From: Oidiodendron maius Zn
Taxonomy: Eukaryota > Ascomycota > Leotiomycetes > Myxotrichaceae
Length of the DNA: 64,000 bases
Reading direction: 5' to 3'
NCBI GenBank assembly: GCA_000827325.1
Contig: KN832882.1
Coordinates: 227,050-291,049, forward strand
In this document: positions 34,098-47,042 of the stretch, piece by piece
How the letters are laid out: every line of letters starts with the position of its first letter
Position numbering within the stretch: the first letter of the stretch is position 1
Notes under the pieces: model-generated
The model's database searches: none
Seen by the model: only the letters and a program-made list of their open reading frames with translations
What the model was told of the DNA's origin: nothing
Translations under genes and position numbers: made by a program

Positions 34098-35738
34098 TCA
34101 GGCCCACAACTCGGCTTTTGCCAGAAAGTCTCTGTCCCCAACCAGCCTCTCCATAACCTCTGTTTTTAATGCAACCCAAACCTCTAGCCCGCCGTTCTTG
34201 AGTCTAGGAAACACAGCCATATTACCATCAGATCCTTCGCCCGGGATTCGAAAGCACTCCGCTTTACCTAAATCACCCCACACATTGTTATAAACCCCAA
34301 CATCAGCCCAACTCGTTGCCATAATATCCGGGCCAAGGAACCCATTATATGCATATTTAAGCTCCGTAGGGCCAAACTGTTCCATGAGACCAATGGTGAG
34401 TGAAATATGATTCGGCACGTCAGTTAGCCTTCGAAGCGATTTTCGTATTGTGGATGTGGCAATTTTCAGCCCTGATGAGGACATAAGAGTTGAAATATCC
34501 AGGCCATCTGTCTTAACTGCTATGAATGCATTACCAAGGAAATTTTGTGGAAGTGGTGGGCTAGTACGTCTGCGAATGTTGGCCGCGTAAAGAACAGTGG
34601 AAGTTTCCCCGATCTTGTGGGCTGCTGGCTTTGACTGAGAGACCGGGTTGCGGGCTAATGTCATGTGTCGCCACAGGAAAGCGGTCAGCGCATCGTTGGT
34701 TGAGTATGCGGCAGCCTCGGCTTTAAGAGCTGCAAGCGTACTGGGCGAGAAATGGAAGATACGTGCTGTCATTGGCGGCAGTTTCAAGGGAGTAGAAGTC
34801 CTTCTATCCGAGTTTCCATCTGCAACCGTTGTGATGGCCGTAGCTTGGAGGTAATACTCAGGAAAATCAACCATCTTCGCGCCAGAGGTACCAAGCATAA
34901 GTGGGCTACGATCCTTGCATTGAGGTTCGAATCGACTAAAGTTGAGCTCAGTAGAGCCCCAAGCTACGGCGGTGTTTTGTGCCCAAATATTGAGGATAGC
35001 ACCAACCGCTGAAGCGTCCGAGACAGAATGGTGAATGCCGATTGCAAGTAGGAGGCCTCCTTCGATAAAGTTTGCTTGAGCCGCCATAACTGGTGGATGT
35101 GGCGTCTCCGGAAGAAGCCCGATCGGTAGGAAGGGGGTTGTTTTGAGCCTTGAAAGGGGGAAGTGTTCTGCATGGAGAGCGGCGTATGAAGGCAGCAGCT
35201 CGGAGAGATCATTATATCTTTAAAGTATCGCATTAGTTTGCGGGCCGAAGATAGGATGGAAGTCCGTACGGGAAGTTGACACCTGATAATGAATCGAGAA
35301 TCTGAATCCAGTTTTCTCTTGGATCTCGTCCTTCACATGGACCCTATGACTCGAAAGGTTAACAATTGCGCCACTGGAACTGGCTTCTATTAAAGAGAAA
35401 CCGACAATTCTCCCTGCAATCCATGGAATTGAGGAGATGGTGTGTGCCAAGCCCAACTTTAAATTTTCATATCTACGATGCATCTAATTTAGTATTTAAA
35501 AGATGAAGCCTCTGTTTACCTAGGTAAGAACTGACATTTGATCCTTTTCAACGCCAATCTTGAGCGGAAAACAGAGAATCCAGCGTGGAACATAGACTCT
35601 GGGCATATGCATGTCCAAGGGAGAGAGTTTCAGCTCAGCTGAGGATCTGGGTAGCCCATACTGACTGGGTGAGACAAACGAGTTGTACTTCTCGCCATCA
35701 AGGGTCAGAGAAGCGTTGACTTTATTAGTTGTGGGCAT
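34098..35738 (-). CDS. BAHD-like acyltransferase (trichothecene 3-O-acetyltransferase type)
   Basis: Expected to move an acyl group from CoA to a hydroxyl of the cluster product. Three exons are inferred: 35738-35536, 35472-35281 and 35217-34098, giving 504 aa. Both introns are 63 nt and use GTCA donors (GTCAGT, GTCAAC). This skips an in-frame TAG at 35520-35522 and joins FPLKIGVEKDQ to YENLKLGLAHTISSIPWIAG, the normal family spacing. The catalytic HxxxD reads HHSVSD, preceded by FIEGGLLLAIGI. Near the C-terminus the usual DFGWG-type motif is replaced by NVWGDLGKAE. The second acyltransferase in the cluster (37415) is diverged and intronless, so this is not a recent duplicate. Confidence 0.8.
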
Positions 35739-36420
35739 GATGACTTGAACGGATAAAGGATATGTTAATTATTCGAAAAGATGAAGCGTCTTGAGCGAGC
35801 AGGAATGCCCATAAGTCTAACTTTATAGATAAGTCGGTATTGGGCGCGTGGGCGAGAGTAAGTGAGTGGTCAGCTGAATTTATGTAGATTATTGAGATTA
35901 TGGTGGGTATGTTAAACATAGTACATGTAGTCTTTTGCGATTTGTATTTTGCATTTGGTGATTCGTTCACCCGGGAAGCTGCTAAGGAGCAACCCAGCCA
36001 AACTGAAGGAGCATTCGGTTGAGCCAGTGTGGCCGAATAATATTTATAGCCGTAAAATAAACACTATCTACTTATTAGTCTCCAAACTCAATGTGGTATT
36101 GGGTCTATTTGATATGAATGGAAGGAGTAAGTCTCGCATAGGTAGCAATTTCTAATAATTAATAAAGTTACCACAATATTGTTGTGTAAACTCGTGCTCA
36201 TAGTACGCAGCGGCTTTATAGTTGACCCACGTTTCCCTTTATGTACGGATTTTCAAAGTGAGAACTGTATTCACTTCGCCAATAAATCATAAATATAAGG
36301 ACTTTAGCACAGGAATGGAACTTATTCACTTCGACGCACTTGGCAATTTGATATGTAGAATAACGAAAGAGTCACAGCCATCTCGATATCATCAGTTCCA
36401 CATAAAGAGGTTGTTCTGCA
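35739..36420. other. Intergenic
   Basis: The promoter side of the first acyltransferase and the 3' flank of the methyltransferase pseudogene. Nothing else is recognised. Confidence 0.4.
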
Positions 36421-37061
36421 TTATATATCCCGCAATTCCCACAGGCCAAGGCTTTTATCGGCGTGACTTGAGCCTAGATGAATTTCTGTACCTTTTTCGT
36501 TTATAATCTTCAATGGTCGTGGGAGATTAAATGGGGTACTTTGGAGGTTTATAGGCCGCTAGTACCGAAACTCATCAGTATTCTCCGCGTGGTCCGGAAA
36601 TGTTGTGCTTAGCAGATATTTTGCTCCACTACGTTTGAAATTCTGGACAGCCTTTAACCCGTCTTCGAGCTTTAAGTGTACAAGACAATCACGGCATAGG
36701 ATAACATCCTCCTTGGGCAGACCGTCTGTAATGATATTGATTACATGAAATTCGATATCATTAGATCCATAGTCCACGCGGTTTCTCTTCACCATTTCTG
36801 TAACAATATCTCCTCCAATATAGCGCAAACTAGATATATCGACGTGGCTCATCCAATGAAAGTCGCCGCAAGGGACATCAAGTAGTACCTTGATGCCCAG
36901 CTCTCTAAATAGATCAGGAAGAGCATTGCGGATATGAGCTGTCTGGTCCATTGTTGAACTGGGTCTGGATTCGAGATTCAAAGAGCCCCATCTGATATAT
37001 TTTTTTCAAAATCTGATTGCGATAGATTGCCATTTCCTCTAACTTCAATAGTATTGTTCAT
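36421..37061 (-). pseudogene. SAM methyltransferase with a nonsense codon and a one-base slip
   Basis: The body has a class I methyltransferase core: VLLDVPCGDFHWM (motif I), YIGGDIVTEMV, and ILCRDCLVHLKLEDGL. It stops at TAG (36559-36561) right after DEFRY. Beyond that stop the same frame continues with the conserved family ending, RPINLQSTPFNLPRPL and then DKSLGLWELRDI, to a TAA at 36421-36423. The family has a tryptophan at the stop position, so TGG to TAG is the simplest lesion. At the 5' end a candidate start at 37061 enters an A7 run (about 37000) and is one base out of frame with the WGSLNLES segment that should follow. Two independent lesions indicate loss of function. It sits inside the cluster between the two acyltransferases. 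Confidence 0.8.
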
Positions 37062-37414
37062 TGTATTTTAGGAAGAATAGAATAGAAGTAAGCAAATTAT
37101 ATAAATATTAGAGAGATAATGTTGTAAGTTGATTTACAGTCCGTTTGCATTGTTTTACGTGGTGGGCAGACATAACGAATGCAACATATTGACATAAGCA
37201 AGAGGGCGCAGGTATCCGCAGGTGAGTGTGTGCCTAGAAATAGAGAAAACGTTACATTCGATTGTCACAGTGCCAGGTTCCTTATCATTAACTCGTTACG
37301 ACTGCTGCGCCTTATGGACGTGCTGGGGACCCCCGTGCATTGGGCATTAGTTCCCATTTGACGACTCTACACAACACAGCAACATTTTTGTCGTCTTTCG
37401 ATGTCGCAAACATC

Positions 37415-38731
37415 ATGGAGGGGCATATGGATTTCACGATATCAGGGCCCCCTTTTGATGTCCAGTTTTCTCTTGTTGACCAAGTCGCGCCGCCAGTTTA
37501 CTCAAGGAGGATATTAATTTTTTCCCGAGAAAATAGTCAACGCGAGGAGGCCATCCACGCTTTGAAAGCGGGCCTTCAAAGCACAATCAATGAAGTTCCT
37601 ATCTTGGCTGGCCAGATGGCATTAACTTCCGCTGGTTGGATCGTGAAAAATGGACTCGCCATACTCCGTATCAGAGATGTAGACATCAGTTACGCCGAAC
37701 TTCAATCTACCAACTTTCCAGAGACCATGCTTTCAGCTCAAATTCTCTCTTCTGTGCCGACTATCACAGACCCGGAGAATCAATGGAATGTTTGCCGCAT
37801 TCAAGCCAATTTCATCCATGGTGGACTTTTGCTTGTTATATCTATTAACCATACTACCATGGATGGTTATGGAATAACAAAGATAATAGAGGCACTTGCT
37901 CGCAATTGTCGTGCCAATGGCTTGACATCGTCCTCGCAACCGGTGATTTTTGATCGCTCCAGACTTTCAGAGTGTAGTGGAAAAGGAGATATCAAGAAAC
38001 TACCGGCCTATTCCGTCGTTCCTGGTTCCCCAAAATTACGTCACATCCCATCAGATATTGTTACAACGAGCTTTTCGTTATCATTGCCTGCTCTAAAATC
38101 TCTCAAAGTTGCGGCTACCCCAAGAGACAGCTGGATTACAACCCACGATGCCGTTAATGCACTTTGTTGGAGAACTCACGCAAGAGGTCGTTACAAGGCC
38201 AACCTCATCACCGAAGAGGATATTGCAAGATTCGCTTTCCCTGTAGATTTTAGGCAGTTGATTCAGCCGCCTCTTCCTTCAAATTATATCGGAAATGCTG
38301 TCCTCATGGCCAAAGTTGAGCTGCCCATTAAGACACTTCTCGGTCGGGGTGGTCTCAGCACTGCCGCTGCAGCTATTCGAGGAGGAGTTAAGAATGTAGA
38401 TGCAGCCTACGTTGATAATTTTATAGCAGTCGCCAAATCTCTAGAAAATCCTAGACAATTAAGGATCAATCTTATGCTCGATGATCCACGCACTGGTTTT
38501 GGTTCTACATCGTATAAAAGTTTTGCGCATAGTACGTTAGATTGGGATCCCGTTCTAGGCAATTTTGAGAGGCTGAGGTTACCATATGGGGTAATTGGGG
38601 AAGGTATGAGTATTATTCTGCCGGTGTTGAGAGACGGAAGCTGGGAAGTTACTGTCACAGTCGAGGGACCTCTTTTAGAGCTCTTTAGAACGGACGTGGA
38701 GTTTATTACATATGGTTCTCAGATATCGTAA
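37415..38731 (+). CDS. BAHD-like acyltransferase
   Basis: A second CoA-dependent acyltransferase of the transferase superfamily, 438 aa, in one exon. The N-terminus FSLVDQVAPPVYSRRILIF and the segment EEAIHALKAGLQSTINEVP are typical. The catalytic HxxxD is NHTTMDGYG at about residues 149-157. The C-terminal DFGWG-like position reads LDWDPVLGNFERLRLP. ATG 37415 is chosen as the first methionine in the frame. A second ATG five codons on (MDFTIS) is also possible. It is divergent from the methyltransferase pseudogene and convergent with the PKS gene. Two acyltransferases of different origin suggest that the product carries more than one ester, or that one of them acts as a release factor. Confidence 0.85.
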   Translation: MEGHMDFTISGPPFDVQFSLVDQVAPPVYSRRILIFSRENSQREEAIHALKAGLQSTINEVPILAGQMALTSAGWIVKNGLAILRIRDVDISYAELQSTNFPETMLSAQILSSVPTITDPENQWNVCRIQANFIHGGLLLVISINHTTMDGYGITKIIEALARNCRANGLTSSSQPVIFDRSRLSECSGKGDIKKLPAYSVVPGSPKLRHIPSDIVTTSFSLSLPALKSLKVAATPRDSWITTHDAVNALCWRTHARGRYKANLITEEDIARFAFPVDFRQLIQPPLPSNYIGNAVLMAKVELPIKTLLGRGGLSTAAAAIRGGVKNVDAAYVDNFIAVAKSLENPRQLRINLMLDDPRTGFGSTSYKSFAHSTLDWDPVLGNFERLRLPYGVIGEGMSIILPVLRDGSWEVTVTVEGPLLELFRTDVEFITYGSQIS

Positions 38732-39169
38732 AGCAATCGAACCAAACTACCATTCATGTGTGGCTGTCTATAAAGTCTACATAGCAATAGAAGAATACTA
38801 GAAATGACACGGTACTCTTATTTCAAAATCTAGAGCAGGGAAGTAGGAAGAATATATAGATATACAACGCAGTGTCTGTGTGTCAGTATATAAAAATTCC
38901 CAGGAGAGACCAAAATTTAACGAACTAGGTAGACCAGAGACAGTTCGTGGCTTAATTTTGCCTGCCAAGTCTAGATCTCGATACGATACTAAATTACTCT
39001 CTCTACGACGCTCTGCCACATGAAACGACCTGATTTCGTTTACACGTAAGAAATTAGCTGGTCACGCGGCATAATAATGTCCACCTGTTACTTGCGAAGA
39101 AACCCAGGTGCAATTTTAATAATTTATAGCAAAAATTGACATCTTCATGAAATTACCACACCCGCATAT
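38732..39169. other. Convergent intergenic spacer
   Basis: Lies between the 3' ends of the acyltransferase and the PKS. No feature is recognised. Confidence 0.4.
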
Positions 39170-42100
39170 TTAGAGTTTGCCATTTTCTATTGCCGCAGTC
39201 CTACCTCCACCAGAACCGACTTCGACACTTCCAAGGAACGACTCCGTATCTATCAAAGCCGACTTCTTCACAACAAGTTGAGAGAGTGCAATGAGAGAAC
39301 CACTGGATAGTAGCTCTAGAACTTGCAGGCTGGCATCCGTCTCTCTTGTAATCCAATTACGAATTTCAACAGCTACAAGTGAGTCGAGACCGTAGGCAGC
39401 GATTGGTTGTCGCCCATCGATCTCGTCCTTGGCAATCATGAGAATATGGGAAACTTTATCCACGAGGCCACCATAGACCAATGCCTCGGCCTCCTGTATA
39501 CTGCTTGCCTGCCTGAGTGACTGGGAAAGTGAGGTCTTTGCCATAGATCGTGCACCTTTATCGAGATGTGACGGACGTATTTGAGAGAATTTGGCGTCAA
39601 GCATCCAACCAGGTGCTTGAAATCCAGGTGCTATATCTAGGCCAGTGATACAATGGTTTGAGCAGGATTGCGACATTTCCTTGCTAATTGCTGCGGCAAT
39701 TAAGGCGTGCAACTCGACTTCGTTCACGCCTTCGCTACCCATAGAACCCATTACAATTTCTTTCCTCTCGGTATTCTGGGCCAGATAGCCCACATCAGTC
39801 ACAGCAGCTAGATCAATTGATGTCGCGGGAAGGCCCTGACCAACTCTATACTGCGCAAAGGCGTTCATGAAAGTATTAGCTGCAGAATAGGCCGCCTGCC
39901 CTTTGTTTCCAATTATTCCGGCTGCCGAGGAAAGCATGATAAAAAAGTCGAGATCGTTTTGCGATAAACATTTATGCAGATTCCATGCACCCTGCACCTT
40001 CGGTTGGATCACACTACTGTAATTATCGAAGCTCATTTTTTCAAAAAGAATATCCTTTTCGTATTATTAGCCAGGTTCTTCAGTTTAATTTGCAGTCAAA
40101 TATAACTCACGTTGAGAACCATGGCGCTATGAATAACTCCTCTGATAGGAGGCAAGAAGCCTGAGCATTCAGAAATAACCCTTTCGACATCGTCCTGTTT
40201 TGCCACGTCGCATTGGCGGACCAAAACTGTCGTGCCTTCAAGAGCAAGGTCTTGAATCAAAGATTTAACATTGTCAGACACATTTGACGAACGAGATGCG
40301 AGGATGATATGCTTCGCTCCTTTTCGAGCCATCCATTGGGCGATGCTTCTCCCCAGTCCACCTGTGCCACCAATAATGAGATAGGATGCATCTGCTTGTA
40401 GCAGTGAACTAGAAAGCTTGGCAGGCACAACCTGCAAAATCGTCGTTAGTATGTAAGACAGATTTTCAAACAACATCAAGGGGTTACGTACTTTGACCAT
40501 GTCGGCTTCTCCAAGTGTGATAGTAATTTTACCCAAATTTTTTCCGCTTTGTAAAGAACGGAACGCAGACTCAACATCTGAGATTGGAAATGTAGATAGT
40601 GGAGTGATTGGTCGCACAAAACCTTGCCGATATAGATCAAATACTTTAGAAAGCAGACTTTTCATCAGCAAGGGCCGTTCTGTTAACACGACAATTAGAT
40701 CCACAGAAGAAAAGCTTATATTCTTGGAGAACGGAGCCATCTCTAGTCGCGTATTGTTCACAATATCACGTTTGCCAATTTCAACAAAGCGGCCAAAGGA
40801 CGCTAGACACTGCCAAGTGGCCAGGAGAGCGTCGCCCGCCAAAGAGTTTAATATAACATCTACCCCTTGGCCTTTCGTGATCGTCTTTATTTGGCTTGCA
40901 AATGATGTGTCGCGGCTGAAAAATATCCTGTCTTCTGGTATTTTATACTCGTTCATCAAAAAAGATTTTTTGTCCACACTTCCGACTGTGACAAAGATTT
41001 CGGCACCTATCATCTGAGCGAGAATGATGGCTGCTTGGCCGACACCGCCAGCAGCGGCGTGAATAAGCACGGACTCCCCCTTCTCTAGATGGCCGATATG
41101 GATTAGGGAGTAGTAAGCCGTAGTCCAAATCAGGGGGATAGTCGCTGCTGTCTCGAACGATAAGCTGTCTTCAATCCGAGCGACACATTCTGCTTTGCAA
41201 CGAATATAGCTTGCGAATGACCCTTCAGATATAGCGCATACGCGATCTCCAATTTTGAGGTCAGACACAGTACTTCCGACTTTAGTGACCACACCACTAC
41301 ATTCCACTCCTATGTGTTCATTAACAAGCTGGCCCATAGCGATCATCACATCTTTGAAATTTAGTCCAACTGCTTTTACCTCAATTTCGACGTAGCTTTC
41401 AGCAAGTGGGGTCGAGAGTGTGTAGTCATCTATGAAATGCAAGGTGTCTAAGAGACCAGGACTACCGACTTTCAGCTTCAAGGGTCTATCCTTTTGGGAG
41501 AAAGGCAGCAGCTCAGGCTTAGATTCTTGGAGTTGTTGGCGAACGAAATTATTCATTTCATTATCCACTACCACCTTGGGAACATTGAGAACACCATCTC
41601 TCTCCATGTATTCCATTTCACAGTCATCTGTTGAAGAAAGCGAGTTGAAGGTAGATAGGAAAGCTGTAGTAATAACCTCGCTAGCGTCTGGTGCGGAGTC
41701 TGTTCGCCGTGGATCCAAATCAACCGTAGCAAATTTGAGCTCGGTCTCTGATCGAATAGTTCTAGCCAGCCCAATTGCCATGTTTCCATTCGGGGAGTCA
41801 CTCTCCTGATAGGCACCTTGTACAACCCAGAGAATGCCCTTTGCTGTCATAAAGAGGTTTTGAATAGATGCAAATCCCTCCGGATTGATGTTGGCAAGTA
41901 GTGATTCTTTTAACTCAGCTAGCACGATGTAGACCTTTCCTTCCGGTTGTACTTGGCTCAAAGGCATGCATACTACTGCCCTGCCAGTTAAAATTTCTAA
42001 GGAGTGCTGAAGCTTTGGCAAGGGAAAGTCTGTAGGTAAGTCGTCGTAAACAATGACAGTGTCCATCTCTAGCTCTCTTGATGGCAAAACAGTTGCATTT

Positions 42101-45100
42101 GTCTGAAGAGGCTCCCAGTTGATTTTGAAGCAAAGGTCTCTGTCACCGTTAAAATCTGCGTCATGATGGACAGGTGTAATTGTGTATCCTTCTAGGATGA
42201 CACAGGCATGGTCAGGATTCGATGCCTCGGTGGCAAACACATCCAGATCGACAGGTTTCACGACAGTAGGAGAGATTTTAGGAGAAGTCCCATAGACATG
42301 AAGACGACTCCCATGAATCTTTGCCATGTTCGATGAGATGCTCAATCGTTTAAAACCTGAAGGCATGTATATTTTGTTCCATCCCGTTCGTCCTGCCCCA
42401 AGTAACGGCCACAAAATTTGGATGATCAGATCTAGAGTCGCAGGATGAATGACTAGCTCTGGTTCAAAGTTCTTTGGCATCATGGCAGCCGTATTTGCTA
42501 TCTCGACCTCTGCTACAGCAAGTTGCTCAGCAGTTTGGCACTTTAAGAAGCCTTGGAACGCGGGACCATAGTGCACTCCGACGCCTAGGAGATTTGCCGC
42601 CAATTTTTCAATGTCTACCACTTCGGTGCATTTCTCGTTCATCATGGCGGACTGACTTCTCACGAATTTTCTTGCGGCCTCTATCTGACGTTGACCATCA
42701 ACGACATTGATACTTGTGTCTTTCTGTACACCGACCATGCCTCTGCAGTGTTCCACCCAGCCAATGTCACCAGCCCATGCAAATATGCGGAACTCATCCC
42801 AAGAGTCTGTGGACTTCTTAGTTCCTTCATTGTATGGTCTTAGAGTAATCATTGTTTCTACCTCGGTCGACTCATCCAAGATAAGTGCTCGGTTTGCAGA
42901 AATCTCGCGAAACTCGAACTTGTCAAATTTGATATTTCGAGTCATGGCCCTTTGATAGGCAGCCTCAATAGCCATGGTCACGTAGCCAGCCATTGGAAAA
43001 ACTATTTTAGATTGAATCTGATGATCACGCAGCCACGGCATGTCTTCGAGGCGAATGATGTTTCTCCATCTTGGTTCCAAATCATTGGAGTCATCGGCGA
43101 GCGCGCCTAGAATATCATTTCGAGGCCACAACCGACCAAATCGATGATTGTCGGCAATGCGGCTTTCATGCCAATATCTAGTCGTATGTAACCATGGGTA
43201 TGACGGTAAATCAGTTAATAGACCGGCAGTGGACTTGTCTCGCGATAGAGGGAAATTCATGGCCTCAAAATTAAGACGTAATCCTCTGGTGCACAAGGTT
43301 GCTCCCAGGTGCTGCATAGTTTCAACTGCATCTTTGTTGCGGATTAGAGTAGGCGCATACTCTACTGAGCTCATTGATTCCCCACCAGCTTTCAATGTCT
43401 GTTTTATAGGACCTTCGAGTGCTGCATGTGGACCCAATTCAACAATAATGGCGTTCTCCTGCTGGGATGATACAAGGTCGTTAAGTGATAGGCACATATT
43501 ATGCAGAGCTTGCGTAAACTGAACAGGATTTGTCAAGTTACGAACCCAATATGAGGGCTGCAAATTAGAGCCATCAACCTCAAGACCTGTTACGGAAGAG
43601 AAGAACATGGTAGTTGAGGAGTTTCGCGGCCGAATGCCTTCCAAGGAGGCTAAATACTCATCCGCCACAAGCTTCATATGATGTGAGTGGTACGCCACAT
43701 CAACTCGGAGCTTTCGGTTGAAGACTTGCTGCTCTTCGATCCGATCTTGTAGCTCTTTGATTGCTTCTTCATCACCAGAGACAGTTATACTGGATGGGCT
43801 GTTGACGCACGCAATAACTGCCCGTCCTTTAAGGCCCTTCAGCAGTGGCTGCACCTCGTTCGCCCCAGCTCCTACAGCCAACATTGAACCTTTGAGATCC
43901 GGAAATCTTGACTTTAAGTTCACGGTAGCAAGCCCGCGATGGTATGCAATTGCCATACAGGACTCTTGAGATAATATACCTGCGGCAAATGCGGCTGCTA
44001 TTTCACCACTAGAATGGCCAACAACAGCAGCTGGGTGAATATCCCAGGCTGAGAGTAGCCTTACAAGAGCAATCTGAATGGCGGTGCAAGCAGGTTGACT
44101 GATGTGTGCCTGGTCAATAATAGACGATGTCGCATCCTTAGATAGTTCCTCTATTTGGGGTTAGAACATGTGCAGTAATTCAGGTTTATATTGTGCAGTA
44201 CCAGTCAGGGACCAACTAGCTCCGAGGACTTTCAAATACTTATCTGCAGCTTCAATGGTTGATGTAAACACCGGATAAGTTTTCATTAATTCTCGGCCCA
44301 TTGCATGCCATTGGGCACCTTGTCCGGTAAAGACGAATGATATCCTCGGCGCGTAAAAAGATGACACTGGGCGAAGGTCAGGGTTTGAGAGCTGGCGAAC
44401 CAGTTCCGATGAGGTTCTCGCGGAGAAAGCCACCTTCCACGTAAGGAAGGACCGACGTTGGCAGAGCGTATAAGCTAATTTGCCCATTAAAGAAAGCTCA
44501 AGTGCCTCTGGGCGTTGTTCGAGGTATATTCCGAGGCTTTGCATTTGCGACTTGAGAGACTTCTCGCTATTGGCCGAGAGGACGTATAAGAATCTGATTT
44601 TATAACTTGCTATGCCAATCTTTGATGAGTTCACTAGATTCACCCCATTGGAAAAACCATTTGCTGCTGCATCCAACTTCTGGCCATTGACGGGTTTTGA
44701 TCGAGAAGGGCGAGGAGGCGCTTCAAGCACGACATGCCCGTTGGTTCCACCAAAGCCAAAGTTATTGACACTTGCTAAATGCTTCTTCCGAGGCCATGGA
44801 ATTTGAGTTTTAGGAACCTATTACAAAATATTTATTAATTTAGGATTTTGGAACGCAGATTATCCGCTATACATACCTTCATATTCCATTCAGCGAGGGG
44901 AATATCCTTATTTGGCTTATTGAAATTGATGTTAGGGAGGATGAACCCTTTCTCCAGCATAAGAGCCGTTTTTATAACAGACATGATACCACTGGCGCCT
45001 TCTGTATGTCCTATATTAGATTTGACGGATCCTATGTAAAGAGGATCCTTGGGTGAACGCCCATCTCCGAATACACTGTACAGCGCCGCAGCTTCTATAG

Positions 45101-46241
45101 GATCTCCAACTTTTGTTCCGGTGCCATGGGCTTCTACGTATCCTGTATCTCTAACGTCCAGACCAGCAGACTCATAAACAGATCGTATGAGTTCTGCCTG
45201 AGCAATACCGTTTGGCATTGAGATGCCTTGAGTCCTGCCGTCTTGGTTCATGCCAGTATTGCGAATTACGGCTCGAATGCGATCACCGGCCGCGATCGCA
45301 TTGCTTAAAGGTTTTAATATGACGCAACCAATTCCCTCGCCACGACCAAAGCCTTCGGCTCTGTCATCAAATGAGAAGGACTTTCCCGAGTTTGCCAGGA
45401 GCCTTTACATGTAAGTGCTGGGTATAGACACATAGGGAAGATGTTAATACCTTGAGTTCGACATGGAAATAAACACATCGGGCATCACATTCAAGTGACT
45501 GGCTCCTACGATTGCGTGACTAGACTCTCCCGATCTTAAGCTTTGGCATGCTAGATGCAGGGCTGACAATCCTGACGAGCATGCTGTGTCAACTGTAGCA
45601 CTGGGTCCTTTTAGATCAAAATAATATGACAAACGGTTTGCCAAAACTGATTGAGCTGTGCCAGTTGCCTCATACGCTGGGACCCTATCTGCGTCTCTTA
45701 GGCAGAACAAGCTATATTCAGAGAAGGAGCCTCCTATAAATACGCCGACATTCTGGCCAACTATCGATTCTTTTGGGACTCCTGCATTTTCAAGAGCCTC
45801 ATACGTGCACTCCAATAGCAGTCGTTGTTGAGGGTCTATAGACCGTGCTTCCGACGCGGAAACATTAAAGAATGGGGCATCAAAAAGACCGACGTCCTTT
45901 TGTATAAAATATGCCCCTTCTGTATTATAAGTACCGGTTCTAGACGCATTTGGATGGAAATAACCTTCCTGGCTCCATCTTTCTTTTGGAATTGGTGTCC
46001 ATCCACTCCGTGCTCGCGAGCATAACTCCCAAAGTTCTTCGGCACTGCTAACATTCCCAGAAGAACGGCATGCCATACCAATTATCGCTATAGATTCAAC
46101 ATCTTTGGAGACTATACCGGAACCACTTGCGTCTAAAGTAGCGGGTTTGGATGTGTCAATACCAACAGATTGCAGCAAGTCGTTCACGAAGAGCTCATCT
46201 GTTTTGTGCCCATTCAGGGCTGGTGGAGAAATGCTGCCCAT
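39170..46241 (-). CDS. Highly reducing type I polyketide synthase (KS-AT-DH-ER-KR-ACP)
   Basis: The core enzyme of the cluster, building a reduced polyketide from acetyl/malonyl units. Six exons are inferred: 46241-45451, 45402-44877, 44817-44202, 44150-40492, 40431-40111 and 40054-39170, giving about 2265 aa. KS has Cys about 221 (DTACSSG), His about 356 (EAHGTGT) and His about 396 (SNIGHTEG). AT has Ser about 691 (GHSSGE). DH has His about 1021 (LRDHQIQSKIVFP) and Asp about 1218 (HPATLD). ER has HAAAGGVGQAA. KR has GGTGGLGRS and Tyr about 2027 (AAYSAAN). The ACP has Ser about 2196 (GLDSL). Only about 230 residues separate DH from ER, too few for a C-methyltransferase. There is no thioesterase at the C-terminus, so release must come from another protein. 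The 60-nt intron 40432-40491 is stop-free. Confidence 0.95.
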
Positions 46242-47042
46242 TGCTAAGTCTATAAACAATTTGAAGCGAAGAAAGTAAGAACGGGTGCTAGACCCACTGA
46301 TGTCCCTAGGAAGAAGAAAGGACAATGGCAAAATATCGCAAAGATAAATGGGACAACGTATGGTTATCATCACTTTTCCGGTTAATCTTGCAGCCCCTCG
46401 CCGCAAAGCTGGCGGGGCAGATTACAAGGGAATGGCATGATCCCTGCGTTGTGCACTTAAGGACTTAATTTGAGGTAACCTTGAATAAGAAGAATGCTGT
46501 ACGATACTATCTGCCTTATCGTCCATTCGGTGTGGAGAGTCTAGCTAGGCTCGAGTTATGTATCCTGGCAACATCAGCCTCGTGTGATACCACAGCTTGG
46601 ACACGGACCTAGTGCTGACCGATCTTTTAATGATCGATCGTTTGTACAAGGCAGACTTGAGGACTGCGGTCTTTCAAATTCGAATTCGGCAAGAAAAATT
46701 TTCTAATTCACCTAAAACTATTGGAACATGTACGGTTTCCCTAGAGCTCTGTAAGAATCAATGGCCTACTTCAGGGAAAGTGTAATGAGTCGCACATCCA
46801 TAGTATAGCTTAACATCTTGATAGACAATCCTTCATATAAACCCGCATTCTGACCGTTTACTTGATTAACAGGCTAGAAATGGGTCAGAAAACAACCTAG
46901 CAGCATAGCATAATCAGTAACGTGCTAGACCTTTACGTAGTACGGAGCGGTAGATGCTGTGCCACAATACACGCCGATGCCCTCCGCCCAATGTTTAAGC
47001 GGTGGGCCATTGCAAGATCATTCTGTAACGTAACATCCTACA
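46242..47042. other. PKS promoter and spacer
   Basis: About 800 bp upstream of the PKS start and downstream of the hydrolase. No gene is seen. Confidence 0.45.

Noticed and set aside
40493-41017. 174-codon + strand frame
   Set aside because: Exact antisense shadow of the PKS enoylreductase region.
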